A stretch of 64,000 nt of DNA from Eucalyptus grandis (taxonomy: Eukaryota > Streptophyta > Magnoliopsida > Myrtales > Myrtaceae), in the NCBI RefSeq assembly GCF_016545825.1, contig NC_052620.1, positions 5,022,001 to 5,086,000 on the forward strand, written 5' to 3'. The notes beneath the pieces are model-generated. The model had not been told where the DNA came from. It did no database searches and saw only the letters and a program-made list of their open reading frames with translations. Below, piece after piece: positions 33,501-45,780 of the stretch; positions within the stretch are counted from its first letter, which is position 1; every line of letters starts with the position of its first letter. A program made the translations under genes and the position numbers.

Positions 33501-33895
33501 CACATTGGTGACTTCGGTTATCGTAAAAATCTTGATGTTTCAAATACGGACACGTGGTACCAAAACAACAGAAAAATCAGTCTAATGCCGATCGATAAGA
33601 ATTTTGCAATTATGTGGAATCACCCACACTTAATCACATTGTTCTGTCGAATCGACATATCTCTAGTCTCTAATTGATTTTTAACTATGCCGTAGTGACC
33701 CTTACAAATTAGCACGGTTGGGTAGTCGATTCTTGGTCGAATTCTCAAGTCGGTCGCATTTATATTCCTTAATGGCTTCACTCGATAGGCTAGTTATCTT
33801 GTAAATGGCCAACTCAGAGAAAATAACTATAGACAGATTAATGAAAAGCCCATTTCATTTAGTCGAAAGTAGGGTTTGAAAATTAAGATGTCACA
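30559..33895 (-). mobile_element. Ty3-gypsy 3' LTR (-), about 3.34 kb
   Basis: The plus-strand ends are TGTCACGCCC (30559) and GATGTCACA (33895), i.e. TGTGACATC...GGGCGTGACA on the element strand. A purine-rich tract (AAGAGAGGAAGAGT on the minus strand) lies just inside at 33896-33912. Landmarks on the element strand are donor AAATTG|GTGAGT inside the hairpin GAGTTTA-TGTCC-TAAACTC (about 32352-32372), tandem 85-bp units (31250-31670), hairpin TGAGAT-TTAT-ATCTCA (30900-30915), then the acceptor region. It is clearly diverged from the 5' LTR, so this is an old insertion. Confidence 0.88.
31250..31680 (-). repeat. ~85-bp tandem repeats in the gypsy 3' LTR
   Basis: About six units, each with TAGAGGTGGCTC-CA, then GTGTAGCACTTAGTTCT on the plus strand. 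The same array occurs at 37980-38420 in the 5' LTR. Confidence 0.85.
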
Positions 33896-33978
33896 ACTCT
33901 TCCTCTCTTATAAAAATTTCGTCCTCGAAATTTAAACCATTACAAGTCTTTAAACAAAAAGGTGGGGGTATCGTCGTC

Positions 33979-35020
33979 TCATCGAGTTTTCACTGTCCCA
34001 TTGTCTCGTGGTGTTGCCAAAACACTTTGACCAAGGGGATCATCTTGGTACGCAAAACCTGCTCCTTCCAATTTATAATCTGAACCGGCCTTTAATCTGT
34101 CTCTGATAACTGTAACTGCATCCATTGATTGTTGAACTAACTCTGGGCCCATAATCTTCCGTTCTCCGGCTTCATCCCAACACACTAGCATTCTACATGC
34201 TCTACCATACAACGCCTCAAATGGTGCCTTTTGAATACTCTGCCGATAGCTATTGTTGTAGGAGAACTTGACGAGATGAAGTTGTTCCTCTCAGCTTCCT
34301 CTGAAGTCTAGTACACAAGCTCTCAGCATGTCCTTGAGGCTTTGAATCATCCTCTCATACTGGCCATCTGTCTGAGGATGATAAGGTACTATACTAAGGC
34401 TTTGTTCCCAAAGTAGTCTATAAACCTTTTCAGAAGGATGCGGTAAACTTTGAGTCTCGATCAAATGTAATCGTCATTGGCACTCCATGTAGACGAACTA
34501 TCTGACGCACGTACAATTTTGCATATCTATCCAGAGCATAATCCTTTCGTACGGTGATAAAGTGAGCAGACTTCGTCAATCTGTCAAACAACCCATATGG
34601 AATCATTACCCCTTTAACTCTTTGGTAAGCCTATTACAAAGTCCATTGTGATGTGTTCCCACTTCCACTTGGGAATCTTGAGAAGTTGCAAAAATCCTCA
34701 TGGCTTACAGTGTTATGCCTTCACTTGCTGACACGTTAGACACTTGATGACATGCTTGGCAATATCCACCTTCATACTGGTCCACCAAAAGTGTTGACAA
34801 AGATTCTAATACATCTTCACACTACCTGGATGAAAGGTGTAACTGCTACAATGAGCTTCTGACAATATCTCTTCCTGAAGCTCTGCATCGTCTGGTACAC
34901 ACAATCATCCTCGGAACCTTAGTGTCCTGTTATCAGAAATCTGAAAATCAGCCTTCCTTTGTTCCATATCTTCATACAGAATCTTTTAAATCTCTGAATC
35001 TGTCAACTACAATGTCTTGA
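33979..35020 (-). pseudogene. Gypsy integrase relic (-)
   Basis: Minus-strand frames show an H-H-C-C-type end (KCLTCQQVKA near 34730), then KWKWEHITMDFVIGLP, DRLTKSAHFI and RLHGVP (34670-34470). The open frame 34212-33979 has YGRACRM-VCWDEAGERK-MGPELVQQS and VIRDRLKA. The sequence then jumps to unrelated-looking residues, indicating a deletion of the C-terminal domain. Frameshifts are frequent. Confidence 0.8.
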
Positions 35021-35023
35021 TTC

Positions 35024-35555
35024 TTAGATGTACTTCGATTCAATTTTGAGGGTGGCCATAAGACTTAAAAGGTGGCCTACCTCAAATTTGAAAACCGAAT
35101 CTCGAGCTCCTTCGAGTAGGATCCACCCCTGAATCACCATCAGCACAATCGATGACTTTCGACTCAACGCATCTATAACTTTATTAGCTTTTTTCGGGGT
35201 GATAGAGGATGTCGCAATCATAATCTTTTGGAAGTTCCATCCACGACACTGTCTCATGTTTAACTCTTTCTTAATCCTCAGCATGATGATAACCCGTCCT
35301 CATGTCGACCCGCGAGAATATCGACGCTCCTTGTAACCGACCAAACAGATCGTCAATCCTTGGTAATGGATACTTATTATGGATCGTTACTCGGTTAAGC
35401 TGTTGGTAGTTGATGCAAAGGCGCAACGACCTATCATTCTTCCTCACTAACAGAAATGGTGCTCCCCAAGGTGAAGCACTAGGGTGTAAAAATCCCTTGT
35501 CTAATAACCCCTGCATCTGCACCTTCAGCCTCTTCAATTTTTGACAACGCCACAT
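35024..35555 (-). pseudogene. Gypsy reverse transcriptase fused to RNase H tail by deletion (-)
   Basis: 35555-35271 encodes the RT fingers: [42 protein letters not shown] and DMRTGYH. The palm with the catalytic Asp pair is missing. Directly after it, 35284-35024 resumes at the RNase H end, with AN-VIDALSRKS. About 300 residues expected between them are absent, so the reading frame has lost both catalytic centres. Confidence 0.85.
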
Positions 35556-36284
35556 GGTAGGGAGCCTCAGAGGTTGGCTCTATCCTAAGGGCCAACTCAA
35601 ACACAAACTTGATATCCCTTTCTAGGGCAAACCAAGCAATTCTCTACGAAACACCTCAGAAAACTCCCGTACCATGGCTATGTTCTCCATCTTTGGTTCC
35701 TCAACTGTCATATCCACTATACTTGCCAAATAACCTTGGCAACCTACATCCAAAAACCGGTTGCCTTAAGTGGCAAATTTAAAATAATCAAGGGTCCTTC
35801 TTGGTTTCCAACAAACTCAAAACTTCCACATGCGAATGAGTTAAACTGTATTATTTCACAATCACAATCCATTACAATTAGATGCTCCTTGAGCCAAATA
35901 ACAATTCAACACAACTCATGGCTTCTTAAACCAATCCATTTCAATTACAATAACAAGGTCATACATGAGCAAAATAGTCAAGTACAATTGTAACCAACGA
36001 TTCTCCTTTTTACAACTTCGTTTCAACAAACCGAAATTCTACAAGCTTAACCAAAATTTCTGTTGAGCCACTTTGATAAAATTAACCCAAAAACATTCTT
36101 TCTCCTGATTGATGCATAGCTCAGTTCATTCCTATCCCCTTTCTCCATCCTAGTGGCGTTCTATCTACGGTGCCTTTCCTCAATTTTGTCCCATCGTTGG
36201 TGGTGGTAGCAGCTGTTGTGGTCCCATTTGCCTGTGCGGAAAATTCTTGAACTAGTGGTCGTGCTGGCTACATTTAAGACAAGC
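35556..36284 (-). pseudogene. Gypsy protease/linker region, unreadable
   Basis: Between the gag zinc-knuckle remnant and RT this stretch should hold the protease, but I can pick out only scraps in shifting frames (for example around 35560-35700). Its position between gag and RT is the main evidence. Confidence 0.4.
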
Positions 36285-37053
36285 TCATGTTCTGAGATGA
36301 CATGGAACTAAACCAAGTCTTTTCCTATAGAAACACCACACGCCGTTCAAGTTGGGCGCTAACTTTCCAATCCCATCCCTTTTGTAGGACGTAATGGAAT
36401 ATCTTCCTTCAGACATCGGTCTCTTCCCAAACTGATTACCATCTCCATTGGACTTGAATTGCGACTCAGATGCGGTGGCTCGTTCGTCCAAGTTCCTCTT
36501 ATCAATTGGGCTTGACCATATAGCTCGTTGTAATCTTTCAAGTCGAATGGCACCAATGGATTCTTCAATTCCAGTCGGAGGTCGTTCTTGAATCTCCTAG
36601 CTTTGTGAAATGGATCCTTTATCAGCCTTGGGGTGTACTGTGATAGCTCTTTTGTTCTTGGATCCAGAGGATTGCAGCCTCCGGATCACCTGCTCTTGTG
36701 AACTTCGGCAATTGCAACTTTAGTAACTGCTCAACTAACTTGTGCATCAGTCTCTCCCCGATCACAACCCGAGGTTGGACTCCAGCACGTGTGGTTGCAA
36801 CAGCGGCAATAATAGCTTGATTTTGAATTTGCTGCTCCATCAAATTTCCCAGAGTGTCGAGCAACTTCACGATCCCATCGATTCTAGGATCGCCAGGTGC
36901 AACTACTCCAGTTATGGCTTGCGGTGGTACTCTCTTACTCACGCTAGCCTGAGCTTGCACTCTACCTCGAGCACCGACTTTAGTTGGTGTCCTACCCCGA
37001 GAGGCTGACGCAAAGCTCCTCTTCTGAGGAGTCATTGGCTCCGAATCGCTCAT
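36285..37053 (-). pseudogene. Gypsy gag (-)
   Basis: The start is at 37053 (MSDSEPMTPQKRS), with a basic, proline/alanine-rich N-terminus and the capsid-like segment DGIVKLLDTLGNLMEQQIQNQ. Later parts lie in two overlapping frames (36568-36359 and 36491-36285) with DLDERA-like and GNQFGKRPM segments. A knuckle remnant C-L-K-C-S-Q-H-D-H follows at about 36285-36255, interrupted by a stop, with its last Cys lost. The gypsy fragment at 60736 begins with a related gag start. Confidence 0.85.
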
Positions 37054-37222
37054 CTTACACGATCTCTATAGAGCTTGCTTTCCAATTCCACACAGAATTA
37101 GGAAGACTAAGCACCCCACACGAACAATCAATCAATCAATCACAAACATCTGCATAAAGAAAATGTCTTTCCTACTAACTATCCCATAACCCATCGCACC
37201 TTATCACTCCAAACATTGACCC

Positions 37223-37234
37223 GCTCTGATACCA
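37223..37234 (-). promoter_or_regulatory. Primer-binding site, initiator-Met tRNA
   Basis: On the minus strand the bases read TGGTATCAGAGC, which matches the complement of the 3' end of plant initiator tRNA-Met. It lies 13 bases inside the 5' LTR end (37248). Confidence 0.9.
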
Positions 37235-37247
37235 CTTTGGGTGGGGA

Positions 37248-39660
37248 TGTCACGCCTCGAATCTCGAGCGCACGCACATCCCTCAGTGGTCAATAAAATT
37301 TGCAACGTCCCAGGAGGCGTTGCCGACCCAATCGATTATGCACATGCAAAAGCGAATTAATTAATCCCTTGACAACAATAGACAAGGGATAGAAGAACAA
37401 GACAACCATATAAAACAAACCACACCTTTATAAACAAATTAGTTTGTACATAGAGGCCAACTCTAAGGTCTAAGTACAAGAGGTCCACCTCCAGAAAGAA
37501 CTACTAAGCCACCCGTGCTCCTGACCCTTCCGCCTTAACCTTCGGGTTCTTCACACTAGAGACCTAAAAATGGTAACCCACGACGTGGTGAGATATAAAT
37601 CTCAGCGAGTTCATGTCCTAAACCTTCATTAGGAAGATAATATACCTAGAGGTAGCCTCACACTCAACCAATGAGACTCACATCGCCTCATTTCCTTCCT
37701 GCACATTAGTACAGTTCGTAAAACATATGCATATAATCAATGCACTCATCAATTAGAACATCTTACTATCAAACCAATCAAGCACAGGAGTCTCGATTAT
37801 AAGACCAAATCGTTATGACACGTCCCACTCCGCATCACACAATTTCGTCCCATAATCAAGCGCGGGTAACTCATTTAAGTGGTTCGATCCACACCCAATA
37901 TTCACTCTCAATATTCAAATTCCTAATTCAAACTCAACATCACCACTCAATATTCCAACTCAATACTCAATACCAAATTCAAGGTTCTAGAGGTGCCTCA
38001 TCCCCAAGAAATTCCGATATCATGTGGCACTTAGTCCCTAATCATAATCAACAATAGCTCGAGGTGCTAGAGGTGGCTTCCACGAAGTCACACTGTTGTG
38101 TAGCACTTAGTTCTCGACTATCATGAGCAATAGTTCAAGATACTAGAGGTGGCTCCCACGAAGTCATGCTATCGTATAGCACTTAGTTCTTGGCCATGAA
38201 AAGCACTAGTACAAGATTCTAGAGGTAACTCACACGAACTCTTACTATCATGTAGCATTTAGTTTTTGACTATGCATGACAATACTGCAAGGCTTCTAGA
38301 GGTGGCTCCCATGTGACTCAAGTCGCCATGTTGCACTTAGACCTTTACTAATAAGCAATGGTACAAGGTATTAGAGGTAGTTCGCACGAGGTTTCCTTAT
38401 TGTGTAGCACCTAGTCTTTTATTGACTCACAACCCATTGGGTTTCCTCAACATAACATATGTCACCTCATCTTTCAATAGTCATCTTGCCCTGACTATAA
38501 ACCATCACTCGATCATTCAATTACGGCCAAGGGCATTGTGCTTTGCACTTAAATGCCCTAATTAAGATAACAAACTTGACATATTTTCTTCATACTAAAA
38601 ACACTCGGTAAAATAATCGTGTATGGGTACATGGTCAGTTTGAACCATAAAAAGTGATATCATTCCTTTTAAAATCCCACTATTTGATATAGTATTTGAA
38701 AAAACATTTTAGTGTCAAAACCTGACTCCCGGTATATTATAATTAAATACCAAAATTTCATAATTTTGAAATAAATACTCAAAATCACAATCACCACTCA
38801 ATTTGCATAAATTAACATTCAATTGCATAAACTAAGCACACCACTACAATCAGCACGAAATTCCGGTCATCGGCTATCCCAATATAATTTTTGGAAAATA
38901 TAAATAATTAAATAAATAGCAAAATTAATTAAATAAATACAAATAAATCCAATAAATACATATTTAGGCCTAATTATGCTAATCTAACCACATATTTGAC
39001 TAATTTAATTACCCTAACCATCCTAACTACAAGACTACATAATAAACTAGCTAACTACAATCTCTAACCACCAAATTAACTAATTTAGCCAATCTAATTT
39101 AACTAAACACACTACTAATTGCACTAATCCAATCTGAACTTAATCTAAACAACCCTTAAGCATCATTAACGCCCTAATGAGAATTTAAGACATAAACTCA
39201 CCGGTTTAGTGCAAAAATAGGTTCACAGCAACGGTGGTGCGACGGCGGCCGAAACTTGGGTTTATGACGATGCCAAAGGAAGGTTAGACCGGGCTGAAAA
39301 TGGCCCAAGACGGCTCAGCTAGGGCTAAGCTTTGGCCTTGCTTTGGGTGGGTCTTGGCGGGGACGCAGTTGGGCTCACTTCGATGGAGGAACGATGGAGC
39401 TGGAATGTGTGGGCTGCAGCGGGGCTACAGGCGTGACGTCAAGGGGGAGTTCTGCTGGGTTGAATCGGTGGAGGAGTAGGGAAATAAAATGAAAGGTGGC
39501 GTTGGCGGCAGACGGTGGGGTGCTTCGGTGGAGGGACAAAGAATGGTGGAGTTGCAACGTTGACGATGGGTAGTGATGTTGGGGTTGACTGAGCGAAATG
39601 AAGACACGATGAATTGGGTGAGGTGGCAGTGAGAGAGAGAGAGAGTGAAGATAGAGGGAT
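37248..39660 (-). mobile_element. Ty3-gypsy 5' LTR (-), truncated
   Basis: It starts (plus-strand view) TGTCACGCCT at 37248 and is colinear with 30559-32770, including the hairpin TGAGAT-TTAT-ATCTCA (37589-37604), an acceptor-like ATTTTTAG|G (about 37565), the 85-bp repeats, and donor AAACCG|GTGAGT (about 39202). At 39660, in the GAGAGA tract, homology ends. The last ~1.1 kb of the LTR is replaced by an inversely oriented LTR piece. Confidence 0.85.
37980..38420 (-). repeat. ~85-bp tandem repeats in the gypsy 5' LTR
   Basis: Counterpart of 31250-31680. Six to seven units share TAGAGGTGGCT and GTAGCACTTAGTTCT. There is one extra partial unit relative to the 3' LTR. Confidence 0.85.
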
Positions 39661-40398
39661 TAATACACAGTGTCTTGGGCCGAAATTGAATGAATGCGTG
39701 GATGATATGAGATGCCATCACGAGCCTTTGGGGTCAGATGATGCTCCTTTGGGATGCCCCAAGTCAACGGATGCCGGTCGCAGTGGAGGCTAGGCCGATA
39801 CTCCTAATGGACATATGCATTGCGTATGTGATTGCTTGTAACGTGATTCGTATGTGATTGATGAACTGTAACATCTAATGGACATATGCATTGTGTGTAT
39901 CGTGCTGAGTTATGACATGTAGGGTATGGCTTACCAAGTAAGGATGTATGAGAATCGACTATTGATTGTTGATTGTTAATCTTTGGTTTGTTTGAGGGAT
40001 GTTTCTGAATAGATACCCCGAGTTGAATTGGTGTACTAATCGGGGACGAGGGGAAGAATTTGCTGAGATTTACTTCTCACTGATTATTGAATAACCATTT
40101 TCAGGGCTTCAGTGTGAAGAACCTGGAGCTTGAAGCTGAAGGGTCAGGGGCATAGGTGGCTCAGTAGTCCTTTGTGAGATAGACCTTCTGTATAAGCTTG
40201 AGATGTTTATGAAAGTGTATTTGATTTGAAACTGGTTGTCCTACTTTTCTATCCCATGTTTGTTGTTGTTAGGGGATTAGTTAATTCGCTTCCGCATGTG
40301 CAATAAAATGAAAAGGGTTGGTGACAAGTCCTGGGAACATCGCAAAATTCTATCAACCACAGAGGGACGTTCGAGCGTTCGAGGTTCGGGGCGTGACA
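39661..40398 (+). mobile_element. Ty3-gypsy LTR fragment (+), head-to-head with the 5' LTR
   Basis: It aligns with 26200-27150. It carries the hairpin TGAGA-TTTACT-TCTCA (40064-40079), ACCATTTTCAG|GG (about 40105), GTGTGAAGAACCTGGAG, the TTTCTATCCCATG block and the end GGGGCGTGACA at 40398. Orientation is opposite to the adjoining LTR, so the junction at 39660/39661 is an inversion or a recombination between two elements. Confidence 0.85.
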
Positions 40399-40479
40399 CT
40401 TTGAAGGGGCAATAAGTTGTGAATTGAAAAAAATTTGGACTTGACTTTTTGACATAAATGAAAAAAAAAAATTAACCTC

Positions 40480-41617
40480 AAACATTTAAAGAAACAATGT
40501 CATCTTTAGATGCTCCCTTCTTAAAAAAAAAAAAAAAATAAAAAAAAAAAAAAACAGTAGTTGATGAGGAGTTTGATTCTATCCTAAGTAACTATACTTG
40601 AGAATTGGTTATTAAAAAAGAAGCTTAAAATTGATGTTTCATTGATAAGTACAAAGAACATCTTGTTGCTAAAGGGTTTAGACAAAGAGAGTGTCAAGAC
40701 TATCATGATACTTATTTGCCTGTAACATGAATAACATTAGTTAGAATGTTGATTGCTACATCTTCGCTACATAATTTGCAAATAGATTGTATGGATGTGA
40801 AAAACTATATTCTTGAATTATAATCTCAATAAGGAGATTTATATGGACCAACCTAAAGGATTCAAGGCCAAAGGACAATGACAAAAATGTGTAAACTTAT
40901 CAAATCTTTGTATGGACTTAAACAAACTCCTAAACAATGACATGAGAAGTTAGACCTTATGATATTCCAAAATTGGCATAGAATCAATGAGTGTGAAAAA
41001 TGTGTGTACACCAAAACCATGTCTATTGGATGTGTACTTATTTATTTATATGTTGATGATTTGCTAATTCTTGGAGATAATGCTAAAGTAATTAGAAACA
41101 CCAAAAGTGTTCTCAAGAAGAACTTTGAGATGAAAAACTTAAGTATTGCGGATATTATTAGAATTTTGATGGTCTAGATTTAATACAATCTCAATACATT
41201 GAAAATAAATTGAGAGCTTTAAAAGGTTCTAATCAAATATGTGGATAATCCTTATCTTCTACACATAACTTTTAGAAAGAATACTAAAAAGAGTATTAGA
41301 CAGCTAGAGTATTCTTATGTAATCAACATCATCTTATATATTACGAATTGCACTAGACTAGATTTAACATATTCGGCAAGAAAATTGAGTTGGTATACAG
41401 GTAATCCTAGTCACCAGCATTGGACTGCTCTATTAAGAGTGTTAGGTTATCTAAAAAGAAGTAAAGACTATGTTATGTAATAAGACAAATATCCTTTTTT
41501 TTTTTGGAAGCTATAGTGATGCCAACATAAGGATTATGATGAATCAAATCAACTAGTAGATATGTGTTACGTTAGGAGGTTTTGCACTATCATGAAAATT
41601 CTCAAAGCAATTTTTTA
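40480..41617 (+). pseudogene. Copia reverse transcriptase to RNase H relic (+)
   Basis: Fragments in order: an SSLDAPF-like block (40498), EFDSILSNYTWELV (40575), YKEHLVAKGFRQRE-QDYHDTY (40650-40710), QIDCMDVKNYILE (40785), KLIKSLYGLKQT (40900), and an intact-looking YVDDLLILGDN at about 41049-41080 in the frame 40959-41177. Then come QLEYSYVINIILYITNCTRLDLTYSA (41297-41375) and the RNase H entry. Stops and an A-rich insertion (40523-40555) disrupt it. It is the right half of the copia element whose integrase is at 30275. Confidence 0.85.
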
Positions 41618-41960
41618 TAGAATGCTTCACGATGGAATCAAAATTTGTTACTTTAGATAAAGCTGCTGAAAAAGCATAGTGGCTTCAATAATTTTTAGAG
41701 GTTTTGTTGTGGCTAAAAGCTATACTTGTGGTATGCATTCACTATGACAATCCAGCAGCGAATGGAAAGGCACATAATGTAATATATAATAGTAAGTTTA
41801 GATACATTAGTCATAGACATAAAACTGTAAGGTAATTGCTCTTGAATGAACATTTCTTTAGACTTTGTAAAGTCAAAGTAAAATATTGACAAAAGGTTTA
41901 TGGAGAGAGCATATAAACTATGCATCGAGAGGAATTTTGTTAAAAGCCTTAACTCGTAAA
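41618..41960 (+). pseudogene. Copia RNase H relic, copy B
   Basis: Counterpart of 1-330 with the same broken TMES-FVTLDKAAEKA and YISHRHKTV blocks and ERAYKLCIERN tail. It completes the copia element that is interrupted by the gypsy insertion. Confidence 0.8.
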
Positions 41961-42764
41961 GAGGTTCTAAGATGGAAACCTAGCCTAGTGATTGAAGATC
42001 TCATGGACTAGGTTCAAAAGGACAATGCAGATTTTGGAACTCTAATGTGAGCACCATCTCCAATTCATATGATGCAACAATGTGTTCTATAGTGTTTTAA
42101 GGATACACTATGCGTTTACTAACTCCTATAGTTTCGAATTTAACATTCTAGTAAGGTATGGTAGGATACATTTGATAGGAATGTGTCTATATACATAGAG
42201 TTGGCCAACTCTATAAAACTATTTAAAGGCTTGATTTTCTAAAATACGCATAAATTTTCGAGAAGTTCAAGGCCGAAAGAATGAACACAATTGAAAATCA
42301 ATCTTGATTAGGAGATATTTTGTGTGAGGTTTAATATCCAAGTTTACACACAGTTGGCAATTCAAGACTTAATCCATTAACTAGTTAAGTAAGTCTGATA
42401 TTTTCTGACTACCATTACATCATCAGTTTGACTTTGACGGAAAAACCATAAAAGGAAGATAATTAAGTTAAATGAAACCATGAGCTCCATTGAGAGACAA
42501 GGCATGTGAGGGAGAGAAGCTTGTTGGCAATGTACTTCGCCAGCGGCAATCGAACATCAACGGCAGCACACGGTGAAATTGCCACGCTGGAGCTCTAATG
42601 GCAACATTGATTAGAAAGTTGATGGGGCCAGATTTGGATACGGGGTGATCGTTGGTGATTTTTTATACAACAAAAAAAGTTCAGATCAAAAGTTTCACCC
42701 GATGCATCTAGAGATTCCGAATGAACTGGGCCCAAAGCTCCTTTTAGAGGCCAAAGACTAACGT
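41618..42764. repeat. Segmental duplication, copy B left arm
   Basis: Matches 1-1145. Its first ~340 bp are the copia RNase H relic continuing directly from the reverse transcriptase relic at 40480-41617. The left-hand limit of the duplication therefore lies outside the window in copy A. Confidence 0.93.
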
Positions 42765-42780
42765 ATTAGTCAACCCGCGG
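42765..42780 (+). repeat. 16-bp filler at a deletion junction in copy B
   Basis: The bases ATTAGTCAACCCGCGG stand where copy A has 875 bp. The same 16 bases occur 84 bp downstream (42849-42864), which suggests templated filler during end joining. Confidence 0.7.
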
Positions 42781-44719
42781 ATGGCCACGCTTTGCTCGAG
42801 CTGTCTTCGCCTCTTCGCTGCCACCAAGGAGAGCAGTTTGTTGACCGGATTAGTCAACCCGCGGGAGGAACAAAACGAGCAAAAGAAGAGACGGGCGGAA
42901 CTCACAAAGAAGAGCAAGCGGAGAGAGAGAGAGAGATAGAACGCTTCTTCTTCACTTCATCGTCACCGGCCTCCTCACCATGTCCCAACCTCCCTCACCA
43001 CCGTTGTGCCGCACCACAGCCAGCCACCGACGCCGTAGTTCATGATTCACCGCCGTCCTAAAGCTGCTGCCAGACCGATAGACCCGCAGCTTGCGACTCA
43101 TCGCATGCTACTGTCGCCGTCCAGCTCACCTCAACCGCGCCCGCAGCCCGTTTCACAGTTTACCTCACCACCGATGCCGCCGGACTTGAGGCAAGTCGAT
43201 ATCTACTAACCTATATCACATGAACTCAGTCGCTGCTTGATGAAATGCGTTCCACAAACTAACTCTATTCTAGGATATTTGAGTTGAGTTGTGAACTCAG
43301 AGGTCGTCGGATCGACCCCATTCTATTTGAGAAAAGATTGTTGTTTTTGAACGGATTGGTTTGAGTTTGGAAACATGTACGTGTTGATCATGGTATTTAA
43401 AAACCTTGATTTCAAAATATTACGGTCGGGACATGAAACTTTTGACCCGCCGATGTGCCGTTTTCAACATTTCAAGATATGTGCACTGTTTTGATGAAAA
43501 TTATCAAGTTTTGATGCCTGAACACGTTTTAAGCCCACACTTATGAATTCCGGACTATGATCGGGGTGGAATGATAAAGATTTATTTTGAATTATTATGG
43601 TATTTGAACTTGGGATTTTATGTGAGGTTTATTGCCACTGATTTGGTATATCTCTAAAGTTTTCATTGCACGTTACTTTATACCATGAATTGGGGATTTT
43701 GAAAACTAAAGCAGTTTTCTTACTGTCGATACGAAAATGTTTTGGCATTAAATTGATTAAACTACTACACCATGGTTGAAACGTTATTGATGCTATCGAA
43801 CCCCTGGGACGACGATGCCCCGGGTGTCGGGTTGCTTAGAGGATCGTGATGGCGATGCCTCTAGATGCCTGGGGACATCATTGACATGGTGAGCCCTGGA
43901 GGTTTCTCGTGATGTCAGGTGGGGTGCGGGATGCCTGGAGGTGTGACGTAACATGCTCCGAATGCCCGGTGACTGAAATATGAAACCGGAGGTCATCATG
44001 ATGCCAGGTAGGGTGCGAGAGCCCGGAGGGACGCAAACACTAGTCCTTTGAAAGATGGTGGTAGTGATTTGAGATTAAATGAGTTTCTAAATTCTCATTT
44101 GTTTTGAATATGCCGTTTTGTTATGACATTCTCCTGAATTAATGTTTACTCCTTGCTCCAGTTGTGTGATTTGTTTTGGATTGTGTGGAGTCAGGTAGCG
44201 GTAGACGTACATAATATAGTTTAGTAGAACTTTGACTACTGAGTAGTCGAACTCACCCCTCGTGGGGCTAACATATTATAGAGACATAGAGATGCCGCTG
44301 TAGCCTGCGTCCTCTGGTACTTTTTATGGTATCCCCATCGATCTCGGATGGAAGCAAATGGAGTACCCCAACCCCAACGTGTCAAGCGGGGTGGAGTAGT
44401 GGAGAGCACAAGAGGACTGCAGAAATTTTTGGAAGCCAGGTCATGACGCTAGGACGACAATGTGGATAGACAGATGGATAATTGGTCCCATTTTGGTTTA
44501 GCCAAATATAGGAATTTTTGGCTTATGTGTACTGACTAATGTTGTCCGAAACTATAAATAAATAAAGTGCTTGGTTGGTATATAGTGTGCATCATTCACA
44601 GTTTGATTGGAGTATGTGTTCATTTCCGCAATGACATAGCACGAGGACCAATGGACGGCTTGGCAGACCCAAAGGATCCAGGGTCATCACCGGCGGCCGT
44701 CATAGTCAGGGTCGTCAAA
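42781..44719 (+). repeat. LTR-like non-coding block, copy B
   Basis: Counterpart of 2021-2111 plus 5182-7047, without the solo LTR. It includes the GA microsatellite (shorter, about 42919-42936), the GATGCC-rich repeats (43795-44035) and the hairpin TGAGT ... ACTCA (44240-44255). No gene seen. Confidence 0.6.
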
Positions 44720-45254
44720 GTTTGGTAACTATAAAAAATTTCTATTCCAATAACAAAAATACGTTTAGTACAATCCCAAATATTTTTGTGACTTATAATT
44801 TATTTTAATATATTAATAATTCGATTAATTTTTTTCTCCTTCCTCTTAGCCAATTGCCGGCCTTGGCCATGGCTGGCTAGCGATCAGCCAGACGAGGGTC
44901 GGCGAGGTCGCCGACCTCGGGAGAGCCTTGCTAGCCACCGGTGAGGTCCCCCGAGCCTCACGGTGGCCGGGCGAGCTTGGGGCGACCTTGCGAGGGCCGA
45001 CGAGGCTCCAGTGAGGTCACTCGGCCTCATTTGGCCGGTCGTCGGCCTTCGCTAGGGCAGTGGCTAGCTAGGAAGAAGAGAGGAAAAGGAAAGGAAGAAA
45101 AGAAAATGAAAAAAAACTATTTATTGAGTTGTTCTCGGAAATAAGAAACAATTTGTTCCTGGGAACAAAAATATTACCAAATGCATTTCTATTCTATTTT
45201 CTATTCTAGGGAACAAAATAAGAGAAACTGGTGTTTCCTGGAACGTTATCAAAC
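44720..45254. mobile_element. TIR/MITE-like element, copy B
   Basis: Counterpart of 7048-7587, with the same imperfect terminal repeats and the perfect hairpin at 44897-44916. Small indels differ from copy A. Confidence 0.5.
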
Positions 45255-45780
45255 AGCACCTTAGCTATTGAGTTACAGCTGTTTTCTATCCTTTTTGTCC
45301 TTTTCCGTTTCTGTTTTTCACTACATTTTTGGACAGAGCACATGTAATGCAATGAATTATTTTTGTCTTCTTGGGGTCGTAGAAGTAGTAGTTTAAAGAT
45401 GGCGATGCATTGAAAAGTTTCCCAAAAGGACTTGAAAGATAAATGATAGCCGTCTTACTTTGAGAGGCTTGAGTCGGCACTTTGGAATTAGGTACCAAAT
45501 TGATGGGCAACATAATTTTGAGGACCGCGTCCAAAGGAAATGTTTTCATTTCTCGTTGAATGAGAGTGAATTATGAGAGTTGTCCTTCATATGTAATCTA
45601 TAGTTCACGCCGAAGAAGAAGCCAAGTGCTGATGGTCCATTTCTAACAAGCCAATTCTTAGGCTTATTCCTCTTATTTTCAGTTTAAAATCATTCACTCC
45701 GAATGTTGAACTTATGGAAGCATGTTCAAAAAGGAAACAAGACGCTTCAAATCTCATCAATCATCTAACGGTGGAAATCA
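45255..45780. other. Spacer, copy B
   Basis: Matches 7588-8116. No gene recognised. Confidence 0.5.

Larger units (their letters stand above)
33896..37222 (-). mobile_element. Ty3-gypsy internal region (-), degraded
   Basis: Gag, reverse transcriptase, the RNase H end and integrase remnants occur in the gypsy order on the minus strand. Gag starts at 37053. There is a large internal deletion in RT-RNase H (near 35280) and another near the integrase C-terminus (about 34070). A chromodomain is not visible. The order PR-RT-RH-IN and the RNase H tail suggest a Tekay/Del-type chromovirus, an inference from sequence appearance only. Confidence 0.85.

Noticed and set aside
44941..45144. 67-codon Arg/Gly-rich frame
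   Set aside because: Lies in the GC-rich core of the MITE-like element. The copy A equivalent is not open, and composition explains it.
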